From Microbacterium sp. 10M-3C3 (GTDB lineage: Bacteria; Actinomycetota; Actinomycetes; Actinomycetales; Microbacteriaceae): a stretch of 64,000 nucleotides of DNA. How positions within the stretch are numbered: the first letter of the stretch is position 1; each line of letters opens with the position of its first letter. Shown here one piece after another: positions 1 through 8,922 of the stretch. The notes under the pieces are model-generated. The model was not told the DNA's origin. It saw only the letters and a program-made list of their open reading frames with translations, and searched no databases. Where the stretch lies: positions 1,798,001 through 1,862,000 of the forward strand of contig NZ_CP034245.1 of NCBI RefSeq assembly GCF_003931875.1, given 5' to 3'. The position numbers were made by a program, and so were the translations under genes.

Positions 1-225
1 AACTTCGTCGCCAGCGGCCACGTCCAGAAGTTCAGCTACACGAAGAATGGTGAGACGGTCAGCGGCGAGGAGTTCATCGCCACGCACATCGGCCCCGACG
101 CCGCCCGCACGAGTTACGCCGTCGACCGTGGCCGGTCGCGGTCGCAGCAGGTCGAGAGCGCGCCCATCGAAGCGCCCGACCCGACCCTCCCGCAGCAGCC
201 GTCGCCCCGACCGATGACGCTGTGA
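1..225 (+). CDS. SSB-like protein, C-terminal part (5' end outside window)
   Basis: This frame is open from the first base and ends at TGA 223-225, giving 74 residues. The segment reading ...SGEEFIATHIGPDAARTSYAVDRG resembles the last strands of the OB fold of bacterial single-stranded DNA-binding proteins (compare the usual EIGPSLRYAT). It is followed by a short Pro/Gln-rich tail. The acidic DDDIPF-type tip of housekeeping SSBs is missing: this one ends PMTL. That fits a plasmid- or ICE-borne SSB used during conjugative transfer or element replication. The next gene starts 9 nt downstream, so the two are probably cotranscribed. Assignment rests on a short fragment. Confidence 0.6.
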   Translation, partial: NFVASGHVQKFSYTKNGETVSGEEFIATHIGPDAARTSYAVDRGRSRSQQVESAPIEAPDPTLPQQPSPRPMTL

Positions 226-234
226 GGCCGCGTC

Positions 235-849
235 ATGACCACCGAGACGACGCTGTTCCCGCCGGACGATCCCGACTTCGACGTGCCCCCGCTCGAAGAA
301 CCGGAGCCGGAGCCGGTGACACCTTCGCCGAGGCCGGCCAAGGAGCCAGACGCCGAGACGGAGGATGCGCCCGAGCCGCCGCGTCCCGTGAACTGGAACA
401 TCCTGACCGCGGCCGAAGCACAGGTCGAGTGGCTGGAGCTGAACGCCTTCGTGAACTGGCTGCGCCACGAGTTCGGGCTGAGCGTGAATGTCGTGCCGCC
501 ATACTGGCACCGGCACCCGGAGCTGGTGTGGCCGCTGTCGGCGCTGCGCCAGCACTACCTGAATGCCTACGACAAGAAGCAGCACGGCTCGGCACCCTTC
601 GGCTGGTGGCGAGACTTCTGGGCTTTCATCCCGCAGCTCCGGGACGCGGTGACGGCGTGCGGGACGAAGCTCAACACGGATCGCCCGACGCGGCAGGCTG
701 TCTGGCCGGGCGAAGACGACCTGCCCCCGGTCACGGAGACGATCATCCCCAACCGGGACGCCGACTTCACGCAGTTCGTCAAGGAGGACGTGGCACGCAG
801 GCAGGCCATCGAGGACGAGTTCTACGCCCGCCTCGCGGCGGAGCAATAG
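235..849 (+). CDS. DUF4913-like mobile-element protein
   Basis: This 204-residue protein has an acidic, Pro/Glu-rich and probably disordered N-terminus (residues 1-50). A Trp-rich domain follows, with the segments VEWLELNAFVNWL, PPYWHRHPELVWPLSALRQHY and GWWRDFWAFIPQL. The pattern of a Trp before HPE, then an Arg/Leu-rich helix, then WWR resembles DUF4913, which is common on actinobacterial conjugative plasmids and ICEs. Its function is unknown. It lies between the SSB-like gene and the large methylase-helicase, an order that supports a transfer or replication module. The family call is by pattern memory, not by search. Confidence 0.6.
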   Translation: MTTETTLFPPDDPDFDVPPLEEPEPEPVTPSPRPAKEPDAETEDAPEPPRPVNWNILTAAEAQVEWLELNAFVNWLRHEFGLSVNVVPPYWHRHPELVWPLSALRQHYLNAYDKKQHGSAPFGWWRDFWAFIPQLRDAVTACGTKLNTDRPTRQAVWPGEDDLPPVTETIIPNRDADFTQFVKEDVARRQAIEDEFYARLAAEQ

Positions 850-869
850 GGCGCGGACGGTGACTGCGA

Positions 870-3800
870 ATGGCGCGGCAGCGATCCCGGAAGCCCTGGC
901 CGGGGCAACTGGAGTTCGATCTGTGGGGGCTCGACGAGCCCGCGGCCGACGCCGCGCTCACCGCAACTCGGGAGGCTGGGGGAGGCGATGAACAAGTACG
1001 GGCAGATGGCGCTGTCCCACTGGCAGGCGACGGCCCCGAGCCGAGTGGCGGAGCTGACCGATCCGGCGGCATTCTTCGAGGCGATGGGCCTGGAGATGCA
1101 GACGCAGGTGACGAACCTCGCGTCAATGCTGGCGGGGAGCGACCGGCAGGGGGAGACTTTCTTGCAGAAGGTCGCCCGGCTGACAGCAGCCCGGAAGCAG
1201 GCGGAGGAGGTCGTGATGTCACAACTGGCGTGGATCACCGACCCGAGCCTGCCGCTGGATCAGGCGCGGGAGGAATGGGAGCAGACCCGGCCCTCCGACG
1301 AGAACCTGATCCTCTGGGCGGAGCGGATGCAGGACTGCCCGGATTCGATGCCCTCCTCCGTGGAACTGGAGGAACTGGCGAAGAAGTGGGCGCTCAGCGT
1401 CGAGTTCCTGCTGGAGCTCGTGGCGACGGAGCCCCCGCGGGAGTACATGCGGGCGAACCAGGCGACGCTCGCCGAGGCGGCGACGATCCGCTTCTTCCGC
1501 GAGCTGCGGTAGCGCCCCGTTTCGTCCCTGCCTCGCAGGACGACCTCGGGCCGTCAGGCGCGAAAGCGCGCTATCGGGCGAACGTGGAGGCGATCCAGCT
1601 CATCCACGATCTGAACTCGACGGGTCGCCCCGTGTCCCCGGAAGGTCAGCGCGTGCTCGCCCGCTGGTCGAGCTGGGGCGCGATCCCCGAGGTGTTCGAT
1701 GACCTGAAGCCCGATTGGGATGCCGAGCGCGCCGAGCTGCGCGAGCTGCTGAGCGACGACGAGTGGGAGGCCGCGGAGCGGACGACCATCAACGCGCATT
1801 ACACCGACCCGACGATCGCCCGGCAGGTGTGGCGACTGCTGGACGGCCTGGGGTTCAGCGGAGGCGCGGTCCTGGAGCCCGGCTCCGGGGCGGGCACGTT
1901 CATCGGCCTCGCGCCGGAGTCGGCACAGATGACCGGAGTGGAACTCGATCCGCTGACGGCGGCGATCTGCGCCGAGCTGTACCCGCACGCGACCGTCCGC
2001 GCCGAGTCCTTCGCCGACACCCGACTGCCTGAAGGACACTTCGACGCCGCCATCGGCAACGTGCCGTTCAGCAGCGTCACCCTGCACGACCCGCTGCACA
2101 ACGCGACCCGGCAGTCGATGCACAACCACTTCATCATCAAATCGCTGCGCCTGACCCGGCCCGGCGGACTCGTCGCGGTTCTCACCTCGCACTTCACGAT
2201 GGACGCGCAGAACCCCGGCGCGCGGCGGGAGATGAACGAGCTGGCCGACCTCGTGGGCGCAATCCGCCTGCCCACCGGGGCGCACCGCCGAGCCGCGGGG
2301 ACGGAGGTGGTGACCGACCTGCTCGTGTTCCGGCGGCGACCGGACGGCGAGCAGATGCGCGACGACGCCTGGGAGACGGTTGCGCAGGTGCCCATCGACG
2401 GCGTGCCGATGCGAATCAACCGCTACTTCGATGAGCACCCGGAGCAGATGCTCGGGGAGGTCGGCGTCGGCCACGGGATGTACGACGCGGCCACGCTCAC
2501 CATCACGACCGATCTGGCCGACTTGGAGGCGGAACTCGCGGTCGCCGTCGACCAGATCGTGTTCTCCGCGCGCCGGGCCGGGCTGACGATGACCGAGCGC
2601 ACCGCCGAGCAGCAGGCGCGCCGGGCGGCGTTCACCCCGTCGGCGCCGGAGCTGTGGGACGGCAGCATCGTGGCGGGCGAAAGCGGCGGCTTCCGCACCG
2701 TTGTCTCCGGCTCGCTGGAGCCGCTTGCGGTGCCGAAGTCCGCCGAGCGCGAGCTACGCGCCCTGCTGCGTCTGCGCGACGGGGCATCTCGCCTGCTGAC
2801 CGCGGAAGCTGCGAGCGTGGACGACACGCCTGACATCGTGCTCACCCGCACGACGCTGCGCCGTGACTACCTGAAGTATGTCGGCACCTACGGGGCGCTG
2901 AACCGCTACACGCTGCGCCCCACCGGGCGCACGAACGAGGACGGCGAGGAGACCTTCGCGCGCATCGTGCCGACCCCGATCCGGCTTCTGCGCTCCGACC
3001 CGTTCGGTCCCCTGGTGCTCGCGCTGGAACAGTTCGACGACGAGGATCAGTCCGCGTCGCCTGCCGCGATCATGAGTCACCGCGTGGTGGTGCCGCGCGC
3101 CGAGGTGCAGGGTGTCGACAGCCCGGCCGACGCCATCGCGGTCAGCCTCGACCGCACTGGCCGCATCGATATCACTCTCGTCGCCGACCTGCTCGGCATG
3201 AACGACCGCGAGGCGCGCGAGGCGCTGGGAACGCTCGTGTTCGCCGATCCGGTCACGAACCAGCTCATCCACGCGCCGGAGTATCTGTCGGGCGACGTGC
3301 GGGTCAAGCTCGAAGCGGCACGGCTCCGCGCCGAGGACGACCCGGAGTTCCAGGTCAACGTCGATGCGCTCGCTGAGGTGTTGCCCGCGCCGCTGGGCAT
3401 CCAGGACATCCACGCGAAGCTCGGCGCGGTCTGGATCAGCGCCGACGTGCACGAGCAGTTCCTGCGGAGCACCCTGCGCGCGCCCGACGTTCGCGTGGAG
3501 AACCCGCTGCCAGGCATGTGGGAGATTCGCGGCGGTCGGCAGGGGCTGCCCTCCACCTCGGAGTGGGGCACGCCTCGCCGCCCCGCGCCGGACATCGCCC
3601 AGGCCGTCATGGAGCAGCGGACGATGCTCGTCTACGACGAGGAGAAGGACATCGACGGCAAGGTGCGTCGCGTGCTCAACCCCGTCGAGACCGCCGCAGC
3701 GCAGGAGAAAGCCGACGCCCTCCAGGAGCGGTTCAGCGAGTGGGTGTGGGAAGATCCAGCCCGCGCACAAGCACTCGTGGACGAGTACAACCAACGCTTC

Positions 3801-6518
3801 AACTCCATCGTGCTCCGCGACTACACGGATGCCGGGGCGTATTTGTCGTTGCCCGGCCTGGCGTCGAACTTCGAGCCGCGCACGCACCAGCGGGCCGCTG
3901 TCGCGCGCATGGTGTCCGAGCCCGCCGCGGGCCTGTTCCACGAAGTCGGCGCGGGCAAGACCGCGGAGATGATTATGGGCGCAATGGAGATGCGCCGGAT
4001 GGGGCTCATCAGCAAGCCCGTCGTGGTCGTGCCGAATCACATGCTGGAGCAGTTCGGGCGCGAGTGGCTCCAGATCTACCCGCGCGCCCGCGTGCTCGCG
4101 GCGTCGAGCCTCGACCTCACGGCAGACAAGCGGCGGCTGTTCGTTGCCCGCGCCGCCGCGAACGAGTGGGACGCGATCATCGTCACCCAGGGCGCGTTCG
4201 CCAAGATTCCGCTGCGCGCCTCGACCCAGGAGCAGTACATCCGAGGGCAGGTGGAGGACGTGCGGCAAGTGCTGGGCGAGGCGACCGGCGAGCAGCGGAT
4301 GAGCGTCAAGCGCATCCAGCGCAAGCTCCTGGCGATGGAGAACAAGCTGAAGGAGCGCACCGATACCGACCGCGACCGCGGGGTCTGCTTCGAAGACACG
4401 GGCATCGACTACGTCATCGTCGATGAGATGCACATGTACAAGAACCTCGCCACGGAGTCGAACATCCGCGACGCTGCCATCGAGGGCTCGGATCGCGCGA
4501 GCGACCTGCATATGAAGCTCGAATACCTTCGCTCGGCAGGACGCGAGCGGGTTGTGACCGCGGCTACCGCGACGCCCATCTCGAACTCGATCACCGAGAC
4601 CTATGTCATGCAGCGATACCTGCGGCCCGACGTGCTGGAGTCGGCGGGTGTTGGCGCGTTCGATGCGTGGGCGGCGACGTTCGGCGAGCTGGTCACGCAG
4701 ATGGAGATCTCGCCGACCGGCAGTACCTTCCGAATGAAGACCCGCTTCGCCCGGTTCCAGAACGGGCAGGAGCTGCTTCGGATGTGGTCGGTGTTCGCCG
4801 ACGTGAAGACCGCCGACGACCTCGACCTGCCCGTGCCCGCGCTCGTGCAGCGCGACGACGGCAGCCGCGCGCCCTCCACCGTGCCGGTGCAGCCGACCGT
4901 CGAGCTGGAGCAGTACGTCGCCTCCCTCGCCGAGCGCGCCGAGAAGGTCGCCACCCGCCAGGTGCGGCCCGACGAGGACAACATGCTCCTGATCGCCACC
5001 GACGGACGCAAGGCCGCGCTCGACATCCGCATGGTCGTCCCCCGCGACCCGTCCGGGCCGAGCAAGGTCGACGTCGCCGCCGACGCGATCCACCGCATCT
5101 GGGAGCGCACCCGAGACAACGAGTACCTCGACACGGTGACCGGGCAGCCCTCCACGGTGCGCGGGTCGCTCCAGCTCGTGTTCTCCGATATCGGCACCCC
5201 GAACCAGGACAGGTGGAACGCCTACGACGAGCTGCGGCAGCAGCTCGTGCAGCGCGGCATCCCCGCCGAGCAGGTCAGGTACATGCACGAGGCGAAGACC
5301 GACGTGGAGAAGGCCCGCCTGTTCGCCGCGGCCCGCGCCGGCCACGTCGCCGTGCTCATCGGCTCGACGGAGAAGATGGGCGTCGGCACGAACGTCCAGG
5401 CCCGCGCCATCGCGCTGCACCATCTGGACTGCCCGTGGCGGCCCTCCGACATCGCGCAGCGCGACGGGCGCATCATGCGGCAGGGCAACCAGAACGAGGA
5501 AGTGGCGATCGTCCGCTACGTCACCGAGCGTTCCTTCGACTCCTACATGTGGCAGACGGTCGAGCGGAAGGCCGCGTCGTTCGCGCAGCTCCTGCGCGGC
5601 AAGATCAACGCCCGAGAGATCGAGGAGATCGACACCTCCGCGCTCTCCGCAGCAGAGGCCAAGGCCATCGCCTCCGGCAATCCGCTCCTGCTGGAGCACT
5701 CCGTCATCCTCAACGAGGTGAACCGGCTCCGCCGCCTCCAGCGCGCGCACGAGCGCAACGAGGACATGCTCGTCCACACCGGCAATCGCGCCCGGTCGTC
5801 CGCCGAGCGCGCCGCCGCGGACATTCGCGGGCTGGAAGCCGCCGCCCCACGGATGATCGACACGAGCGGCGACAGGTTCCGCATCACGCTCGGCACGCGC
5901 GACTACGACTCCCGCTCCGACGCCGCGCACGCCCTGGCCGCGTGGATGGGCGACTCCGGGCTGAAGTGGCTGCCCCGGTACGGGCACAAGGACTTCGGGA
6001 TCATCGGCCGCATCTCCGGCTTCGACATCCACGTCGAGGCCCGCTCCGGGCTCACCACCCTCGATGTGACCGTCTCCCTGCCCGAGGTGTCCCGCTCGGG
6101 ATTCACGATGCCGAAGGAGTCGTTCCTAGAGGCCGGGCTCGGACTCGTGCAGCGCATCGAGAACCGCGTCAGCGGCATCCCCTCCCTCCTCGACCAGGCC
6201 CGCGAAGACCTGGCAGAAGCCGAGCAGACCGTCGCTGACACCCAGCAGCGCCTGGGCCAGCCCTTCCGCCACGCCCAGGCCCTCGCCGACGCCGAGGAAG
6301 ACCTCGCCCGCGTCGAGTCCCAGCTCGCCGCGATGCAGGACGAACCCGCACCCGAGCCCGCCGCGCCAGAGTCCGAGCCCGTCGAGCTGACTATCGAAGC
6401 CGTGCGCGCCTACGAACCGAACCTCGGGTCGCGGGAGGGTGCGGGGCGTGAGCCCGCGGCCCCATTCGTCCCCGCGCCGCCCCCGGCCGCGCCGCCGGGC
6501 AACGCCCCGCGGCTGTAG
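870..6518 (+). CDS. Giant N6-adenine methylase/SNF2-type helicase of the mobile element
   Basis: From ATG 870 the frame encodes 1,882 residues. A Rossmann methyltransferase domain shows motif I VLEPGSGAGTF (about residue 334) and IGNVPF (about 395) at the place of the N6-methylase NPPY motif. A SNF2/DEAD-like motor follows: Walker A EVGAGKTAEM (about 1,025), DEMH box (about 1,184), TATATPISNS (about 1,230) and QRDGRIMRQG (about 1,530). The end is a Pro/Glu-rich tail. Similar fusions occur on ICEs and phages (P1 DarB is one type) and are linked to anti-restriction or DNA processing; that role is inferred here. The start is uncertain: 988-1512 encodes another protein in a different frame. Recognisable homology begins at RFVPASQDDLGPSG (about nt 1515), and the later starts ATG 1275 and GTG 1386 still overlap that gene. 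Confidence 0.8.
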   Translation: MARQRSRKPWPGQLEFDLWGLDEPAADAALTATREAGGGDEQVRADGAVPLAGDGPEPSGGADRSGGILRGDGPGDADAGDEPRVNAGGERPAGGDFLAEGRPADSSPEAGGGGRDVTTGVDHRPEPAAGSGAGGMGADPALRREPDPLGGADAGLPGFDALLRGTGGTGEEVGAQRRVPAGARGDGAPAGVHAGEPGDARRGGDDPLLPRAAVAPRFVPASQDDLGPSGAKARYRANVEAIQLIHDLNSTGRPVSPEGQRVLARWSSWGAIPEVFDDLKPDWDAERAELRELLSDDEWEAAERTTINAHYTDPTIARQVWRLLDGLGFSGGAVLEPGSGAGTFIGLAPESAQMTGVELDPLTAAICAELYPHATVRAESFADTRLPEGHFDAAIGNVPFSSVTLHDPLHNATRQSMHNHFIIKSLRLTRPGGLVAVLTSHFTMDAQNPGARREMNELADLVGAIRLPTGAHRRAAGTEVVTDLLVFRRRPDGEQMRDDAWETVAQVPIDGVPMRINRYFDEHPEQMLGEVGVGHGMYDAATLTITTDLADLEAELAVAVDQIVFSARRAGLTMTERTAEQQARRAAFTPSAPELWDGSIVAGESGGFRTVVSGSLEPLAVPKSAERELRALLRLRDGASRLLTAEAASVDDTPDIVLTRTTLRRDYLKYVGTYGALNRYTLRPTGRTNEDGEETFARIVPTPIRLLRSDPFGPLVLALEQFDDEDQSASPAAIMSHRVVVPRAEVQGVDSPADAIAVSLDRTGRIDITLVADLLGMNDREAREALGTLVFADPVTNQLIHAPEYLSGDVRVKLEAARLRAEDDPEFQVNVDALAEVLPAPLGIQDIHAKLGAVWISADVHEQFLRSTLRAPDVRVENPLPGMWEIRGGRQGLPSTSEWGTPRRPAPDIAQAVMEQRTMLVYDEEKDIDGKVRRVLNPVETAAAQEKADALQERFSEWVWEDPARAQALVDEYNQRFNSIVLRDYTDAGAYLSLPGLASNFEPRTHQRAAVARMVSEPAAGLFHEVGAGKTAEMIMGAMEMRRMGLISKPVVVVPNHMLEQFGREWLQIYPRARVLAASSLDLTADKRRLFVARAAANEWDAIIVTQGAFAKIPLRASTQEQYIRGQVEDVRQVLGEATGEQRMSVKRIQRKLLAMENKLKERTDTDRDRGVCFEDTGIDYVIVDEMHMYKNLATESNIRDAAIEGSDRASDLHMKLEYLRSAGRERVVTAATATPISNSITETYVMQRYLRPDVLESAGVGAFDAWAATFGELVTQMEISPTGSTFRMKTRFARFQNGQELLRMWSVFADVKTADDLDLPVPALVQRDDGSRAPSTVPVQPTVELEQYVASLAERAEKVATRQVRPDEDNMLLIATDGRKAALDIRMVVPRDPSGPSKVDVAADAIHRIWERTRDNEYLDTVTGQPSTVRGSLQLVFSDIGTPNQDRWNAYDELRQQLVQRGIPAEQVRYMHEAKTDVEKARLFAAARAGHVAVLIGSTEKMGVGTNVQARAIALHHLDCPWRPSDIAQRDGRIMRQGNQNEEVAIVRYVTERSFDSYMWQTVERKAASFAQLLRGKINAREIEEIDTSALSAAEAKAIASGNPLLLEHSVILNEVNRLRRLQRAHERNEDMLVHTGNRARSSAERAAADIRGLEAAAPRMIDTSGDRFRITLGTRDYDSRSDAAHALAAWMGDSGLKWLPRYGHKDFGIIGRISGFDIHVEARSGLTTLDVTVSLPEVSRSGFTMPKESFLEAGLGLVQRIENRVSGIPSLLDQAREDLAEAEQTVADTQQRLGQPFRHAQALADAEEDLARVESQLAAMQDEPAPEPAAPESEPVELTIEAVRAYEPNLGSREGAGREPAAPFVPAPPPAAPPGNAPRL
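988..1512 (+). CDS. Hypothetical mobile-element protein nested in the helicase 5' region
   Basis: This 174-residue protein starts MNKYGQMALSHWQATAP. It is preceded by a strong purine-rich ribosome site (gggggagg, about 976-983). It is mostly helical and soluble, with no motif I recognise. Its codons show strong GC at third positions and normal amino-acid use, whereas the overlapping frame in the same stretch reads as a Gly/Ala/Pro/Asp-rich string. So this frame, not the helicase frame, looks like the one under coding selection between 988 and 1512. Its stop TAG lies exactly where helicase homology begins. Its function is unknown; the position suggests a part of the element's transfer or replication module. 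Confidence 0.75.
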   Translation: MNKYGQMALSHWQATAPSRVAELTDPAAFFEAMGLEMQTQVTNLASMLAGSDRQGETFLQKVARLTAARKQAEEVVMSQLAWITDPSLPLDQAREEWEQTRPSDENLILWAERMQDCPDSMPSSVELEELAKKWALSVEFLLELVATEPPREYMRANQATLAEAATIRFFRELR

Positions 6519-6519
6519 C

Positions 6520-7200
6520 TCAGCGACACTCCGGGCCGAGCCCGTCGATGATCGTGGCGGGGTCGGCGATGATCTGCTCGCAGCGCAGGCAGCGCGCACC
6601 GCGAAAGATCACCTCCGGTTCGCCGTGGATTCCTTGCTCGGGCGCGATGTCGTAGAGGTCCGCGTGTGCGGCGAACAGGCGCGGATGGTTCTTGGCGATG
6701 GAGGCGTGGAATTGCGCGGGCGTGGTCGGCGGGTTGAGCTGACGCTCGACGAACAGGTCGATCACCGTCGAGTAGGCATCGCGGGTGAGCCGCGCGGCGA
6801 GGAACAGATCGGGGTTCACCGCCGAGATGCCGACGCTAGCAAGATCGTCCAGCCCGTAGTCGTCCACATCCTCGGTGATCAGGAACCGCGCGCCCGCGGC
6901 CGCAGCATCGGCAAGGATCTGCCGATCCGCGCCCTTCGTCCCTCCGAAGCGTTCCGCACCCGTGCCGGTCGGCCCGAGCAAGACGTCGAATCGCTCCCGG
7001 ACACTCGACGGCGGCAACGCCCTCGGGCGCATGTGCACCTGGGCCTCCCGCTCGGCAGCCCGGCTCCAGAAGGCGCGGAAGCCGCTCGGCACCCCGCCGA
7101 CGACCAGCAGAGTCCGAGTGACGGGCTTAGCGATGATGTTCGCGTCCAGGAGAACGCGCGTCAGCTCACTGATCGCCGAAGAGGTCGTCACGGAGTTCAT
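6520..7200 (-). CDS. PIN-domain toxin (putative ribonuclease)
   Basis: This 226-residue protein has a PIN-type core: RVLLDANII with Asp19, then KGADRQIL with Asp92, then FLITEDVDDYG with Asp111/Asp113. These acidic residues are spaced like the Mg2+-binding set of PIN nucleases of VapC type. A C-terminal extension of about 100 residues carries a CLRCE pair that could bind metal. The start codon (ATG 7200, or GTG 7191) lies inside the upstream antitoxin gene, a 35-nt overlap that suggests coupled translation. It is convergent with the helicase, with one base between the stop codons. It probably acts as the toxin of a stabilisation module; the RNA target is unknown. Confidence 0.75.
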   Translation of the reverse strand: MNSVTTSSAISELTRVLLDANIIAKPVTRTLLVVGGVPSGFRAFWSRAAEREAQVHMRPRALPPSSVRERFDVLLGPTGTGAERFGGTKGADRQILADAAAAGARFLITEDVDDYGLDDLASVGISAVNPDLFLAARLTRDAYSTVIDLFVERQLNPPTTPAQFHASIAKNHPRLFAAHADLYDIAPEQGIHGEPEVIFRGARCLRCEQIIADPATIIDGLGPECR

Positions 7201-7522
7201 CGCGCGTCAGCTCCACGAGGTCGCCCATCGTCTTGCGCCAGTACCGCTCGAACTCCTCGTAGGGGATGCGATTGCGATTGCCGACCTTGACCGCGCGAAT
7301 CTCCCCCGCCTTGATCTTCCGCGAGATGGTGGGACGAGACACGCCCATCGCGTTGGCGACCTGCTCGGGGGTCATCATGCGGCGCTTGGCCGTCAGCGTC
7401 ACCGTCTCCCCATCGGCTGCCGCCTGCTGCACATACGCGGCGACCTGCTCCAGCCAAGCCGGGCGCGCCCCGGCGCTGGAGCGCACATCCTCCGGGTTGA
7501 TCGTCAAGCTCGTCATGGTCAT
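7166..7522 (-). CDS. HTH excisionase-type antitoxin
   Basis: This 118-residue protein carries an excisionase/MerR-like helix-turn-helix at about residues 50-100: MTPEQVANAMGVSRPTISRKI, then GEIRAVKVGNRNRIPYEEFERYW. Proteins of this type often pair with PIN toxins as DNA-binding antitoxins that repress their own promoter. It lies directly upstream of the PIN gene and overlaps it by 35 nt, the usual antitoxin-toxin order. The 77-nt gap behind it (7523-7599) separates it from the integrase gene and should hold its promoter. An alternative role as an element regulator cannot be excluded. Confidence 0.7.
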   Translation of the reverse strand: MTMTSLTINPEDVRSSAGARPAWLEQVAAYVQQAAADGETVTLTAKRRMMTPEQVANAMGVSRPTISRKIKAGEIRAVKVGNRNRIPYEEFERYWRKTMGDLVELTRDELRDDLFGDQ

Positions 7523-7599
7523 GACCCCATCCTACCTCCACCTGCACACTCTGGACAATACAAGTGTTCATATGGCATCCCCTTCTTGAGCCTTACAGT

Positions 7600-8922
7600 T
7601 CATGCGTCGATGCCCGCGAACGCCTCGTCGAGCGCGTCAGCCGCGACCTCGACGATGAGGTCGGGACGCTTCGCGTAGTGCCCTTCCGTGATGTCGGTAC
7701 TGCTGTGCCCGAGCAGGTCGCGTGCGACCTCGACGCCAGCCGTGTCCGATACCGCGGCAGCGACGGCCTTGCGGAGACTGCGGAAGGTGAGATGCTCGGC
7801 GTCGACCCCAATAGCCAACAGTTCCGGCTCGAACTCGCGGCGGAACATCCTGAGCAACTCGCCGACTGCGCTGGGGTCGCGCGGACGGCCGCGCTCGGTC
7901 GTGAACAGCACGTCGTCTGGATTCCGCTCGGAGTCGGGAACGTGGCTCGCCACGAATTCGCTCAGTACCTTCGCCGCGAACTTCGGAACGCGAACCCAAC
8001 GCTTCTGCCGCTCCGCCTTGGGTGAGTCCTGACGGAACAGGCCGCGGGACTTGGTGCGCACCATCGTCCCGCCGACCCAGACGAGCGCCTCCATCGTGAG
8101 GCTTCCATCCGGTTGTTCCACCGCCTCGAACCGCACGTCCTGGAACCGGATCGCAATCGGTTCCGCTGTCCGCTCGGAGGTGCCGAGCGTGATGAGGATG
8201 TAGTCGGCGAGCAGCTTGTAGTTAGGCCGTCGACCCACCGGATACCGCTTCCGGTGCCGCTCGGGCCACACCTCGCGGATGAGGTGGAGGATGTACTTGA
8301 CCTGCACCGCGTCGAGTTCGAAGTACACCGTGTCCGGCTCGTCCGCTCGTCTGGTCGCACGGATCGGGTTCGCCACGACGACCGCCCCGTACCGTGTGTT
8401 CTGGATCGACCCGGCAGCCGAGAAATGCCCCTGCTGGATCGCCCAGTCGAACATGAGCGACATCACGTTCCGAACCTTGTTCGCGGTCGTCACCGACTTC
8501 TCCCGTGCGATGTCCATAAGCAGCCCATCAGCACGGTCGGCAGTGATGTCGGCGATGGGGATGGCCCCAGCGCGCGGGATGACATGCGCGCGCACCACCG
8601 AGGCGTAGCCATCGACGGTCTGCTCGCGGCGCTGGCGCAGCACCCGCGGATCGTCGTCGTGGTACGCCGTCTTCAGCCACGTCGTCGCCAGCTCAGCGAC
8701 GGTCATGAGCTGTGTTCGTCGCGCCAGGACTCGACCGACGGCGACATCAGCCGCTTCCTGCAACGCGGTCAGAGCCTCAGCCTCGGTCGCTCCGCTGCCG
8801 CTGGGACGACGCTCTTGCCCGTTGCCGTCATAGACCCGCGCTCGCGCGATGACCAGGCCGTTCGGCTCAACGGTGTAGGTCACCTTGCCAAGTTCGCCGA
8901 GCGCGCGCTTCGGCCGAGCCAT
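7600..8922 (-). CDS. int: Tyrosine recombinase (integrase)
   Basis: This 440-residue protein has an AP2-like N-terminal arm-binding part, a SAM-like core-binding domain (about 72-175) and a catalytic domain (about 200-430). The catalytic set is Arg251 (TSERTAEP), a Lys near 308, Arg384 in RSLR, His406 in LLGHSS and nucleophile Tyr416 in GHYAK. The usual His of the HxxR motif is replaced by Arg381, an oddity that some actinobacterial integrases may share. The start ATG overlaps the stop of the upstream small HTH gene (TGATG), so the two are coupled. It should integrate and, with the HTH partner, excise the element. It marks this end of the element. Confidence 0.9.
   Translation of the reverse strand: MARPKRALGELGKVTYTVEPNGLVIARARVYDGNGQERRPSGSGATEAEALTALQEAADVAVGRVLARRTQLMTVAELATTWLKTAYHDDDPRVLRQRREQTVDGYASVVRAHVIPRAGAIPIADITADRADGLLMDIAREKSVTTANKVRNVMSLMFDWAIQQGHFSAAGSIQNTRYGAVVVANPIRATRRADEPDTVYFELDAVQVKYILHLIREVWPERHRKRYPVGRRPNYKLLADYILITLGTSERTAEPIAIRFQDVRFEAVEQPDGSLTMEALVWVGGTMVRTKSRGLFRQDSPKAERQKRWVRVPKFAAKVLSEFVASHVPDSERNPDDVLFTTERGRPRDPSAVGELLRMFRREFEPELLAIGVDAEHLTFRSLRKAVAAAVSDTAGVEVARDLLGHSSTDITEGHYAKRPDLIVEVAADALDEAFAGIDA

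Noticed and set aside
2754..6032. Very long minus-strand open frame (about 1,092 codons) opposite the helicase
   Set aside because: It is the antisense shadow of a high-GC gene: repeated Arg/Val/Leu/His-rich text with no domain, while the plus strand has clear helicase motifs.
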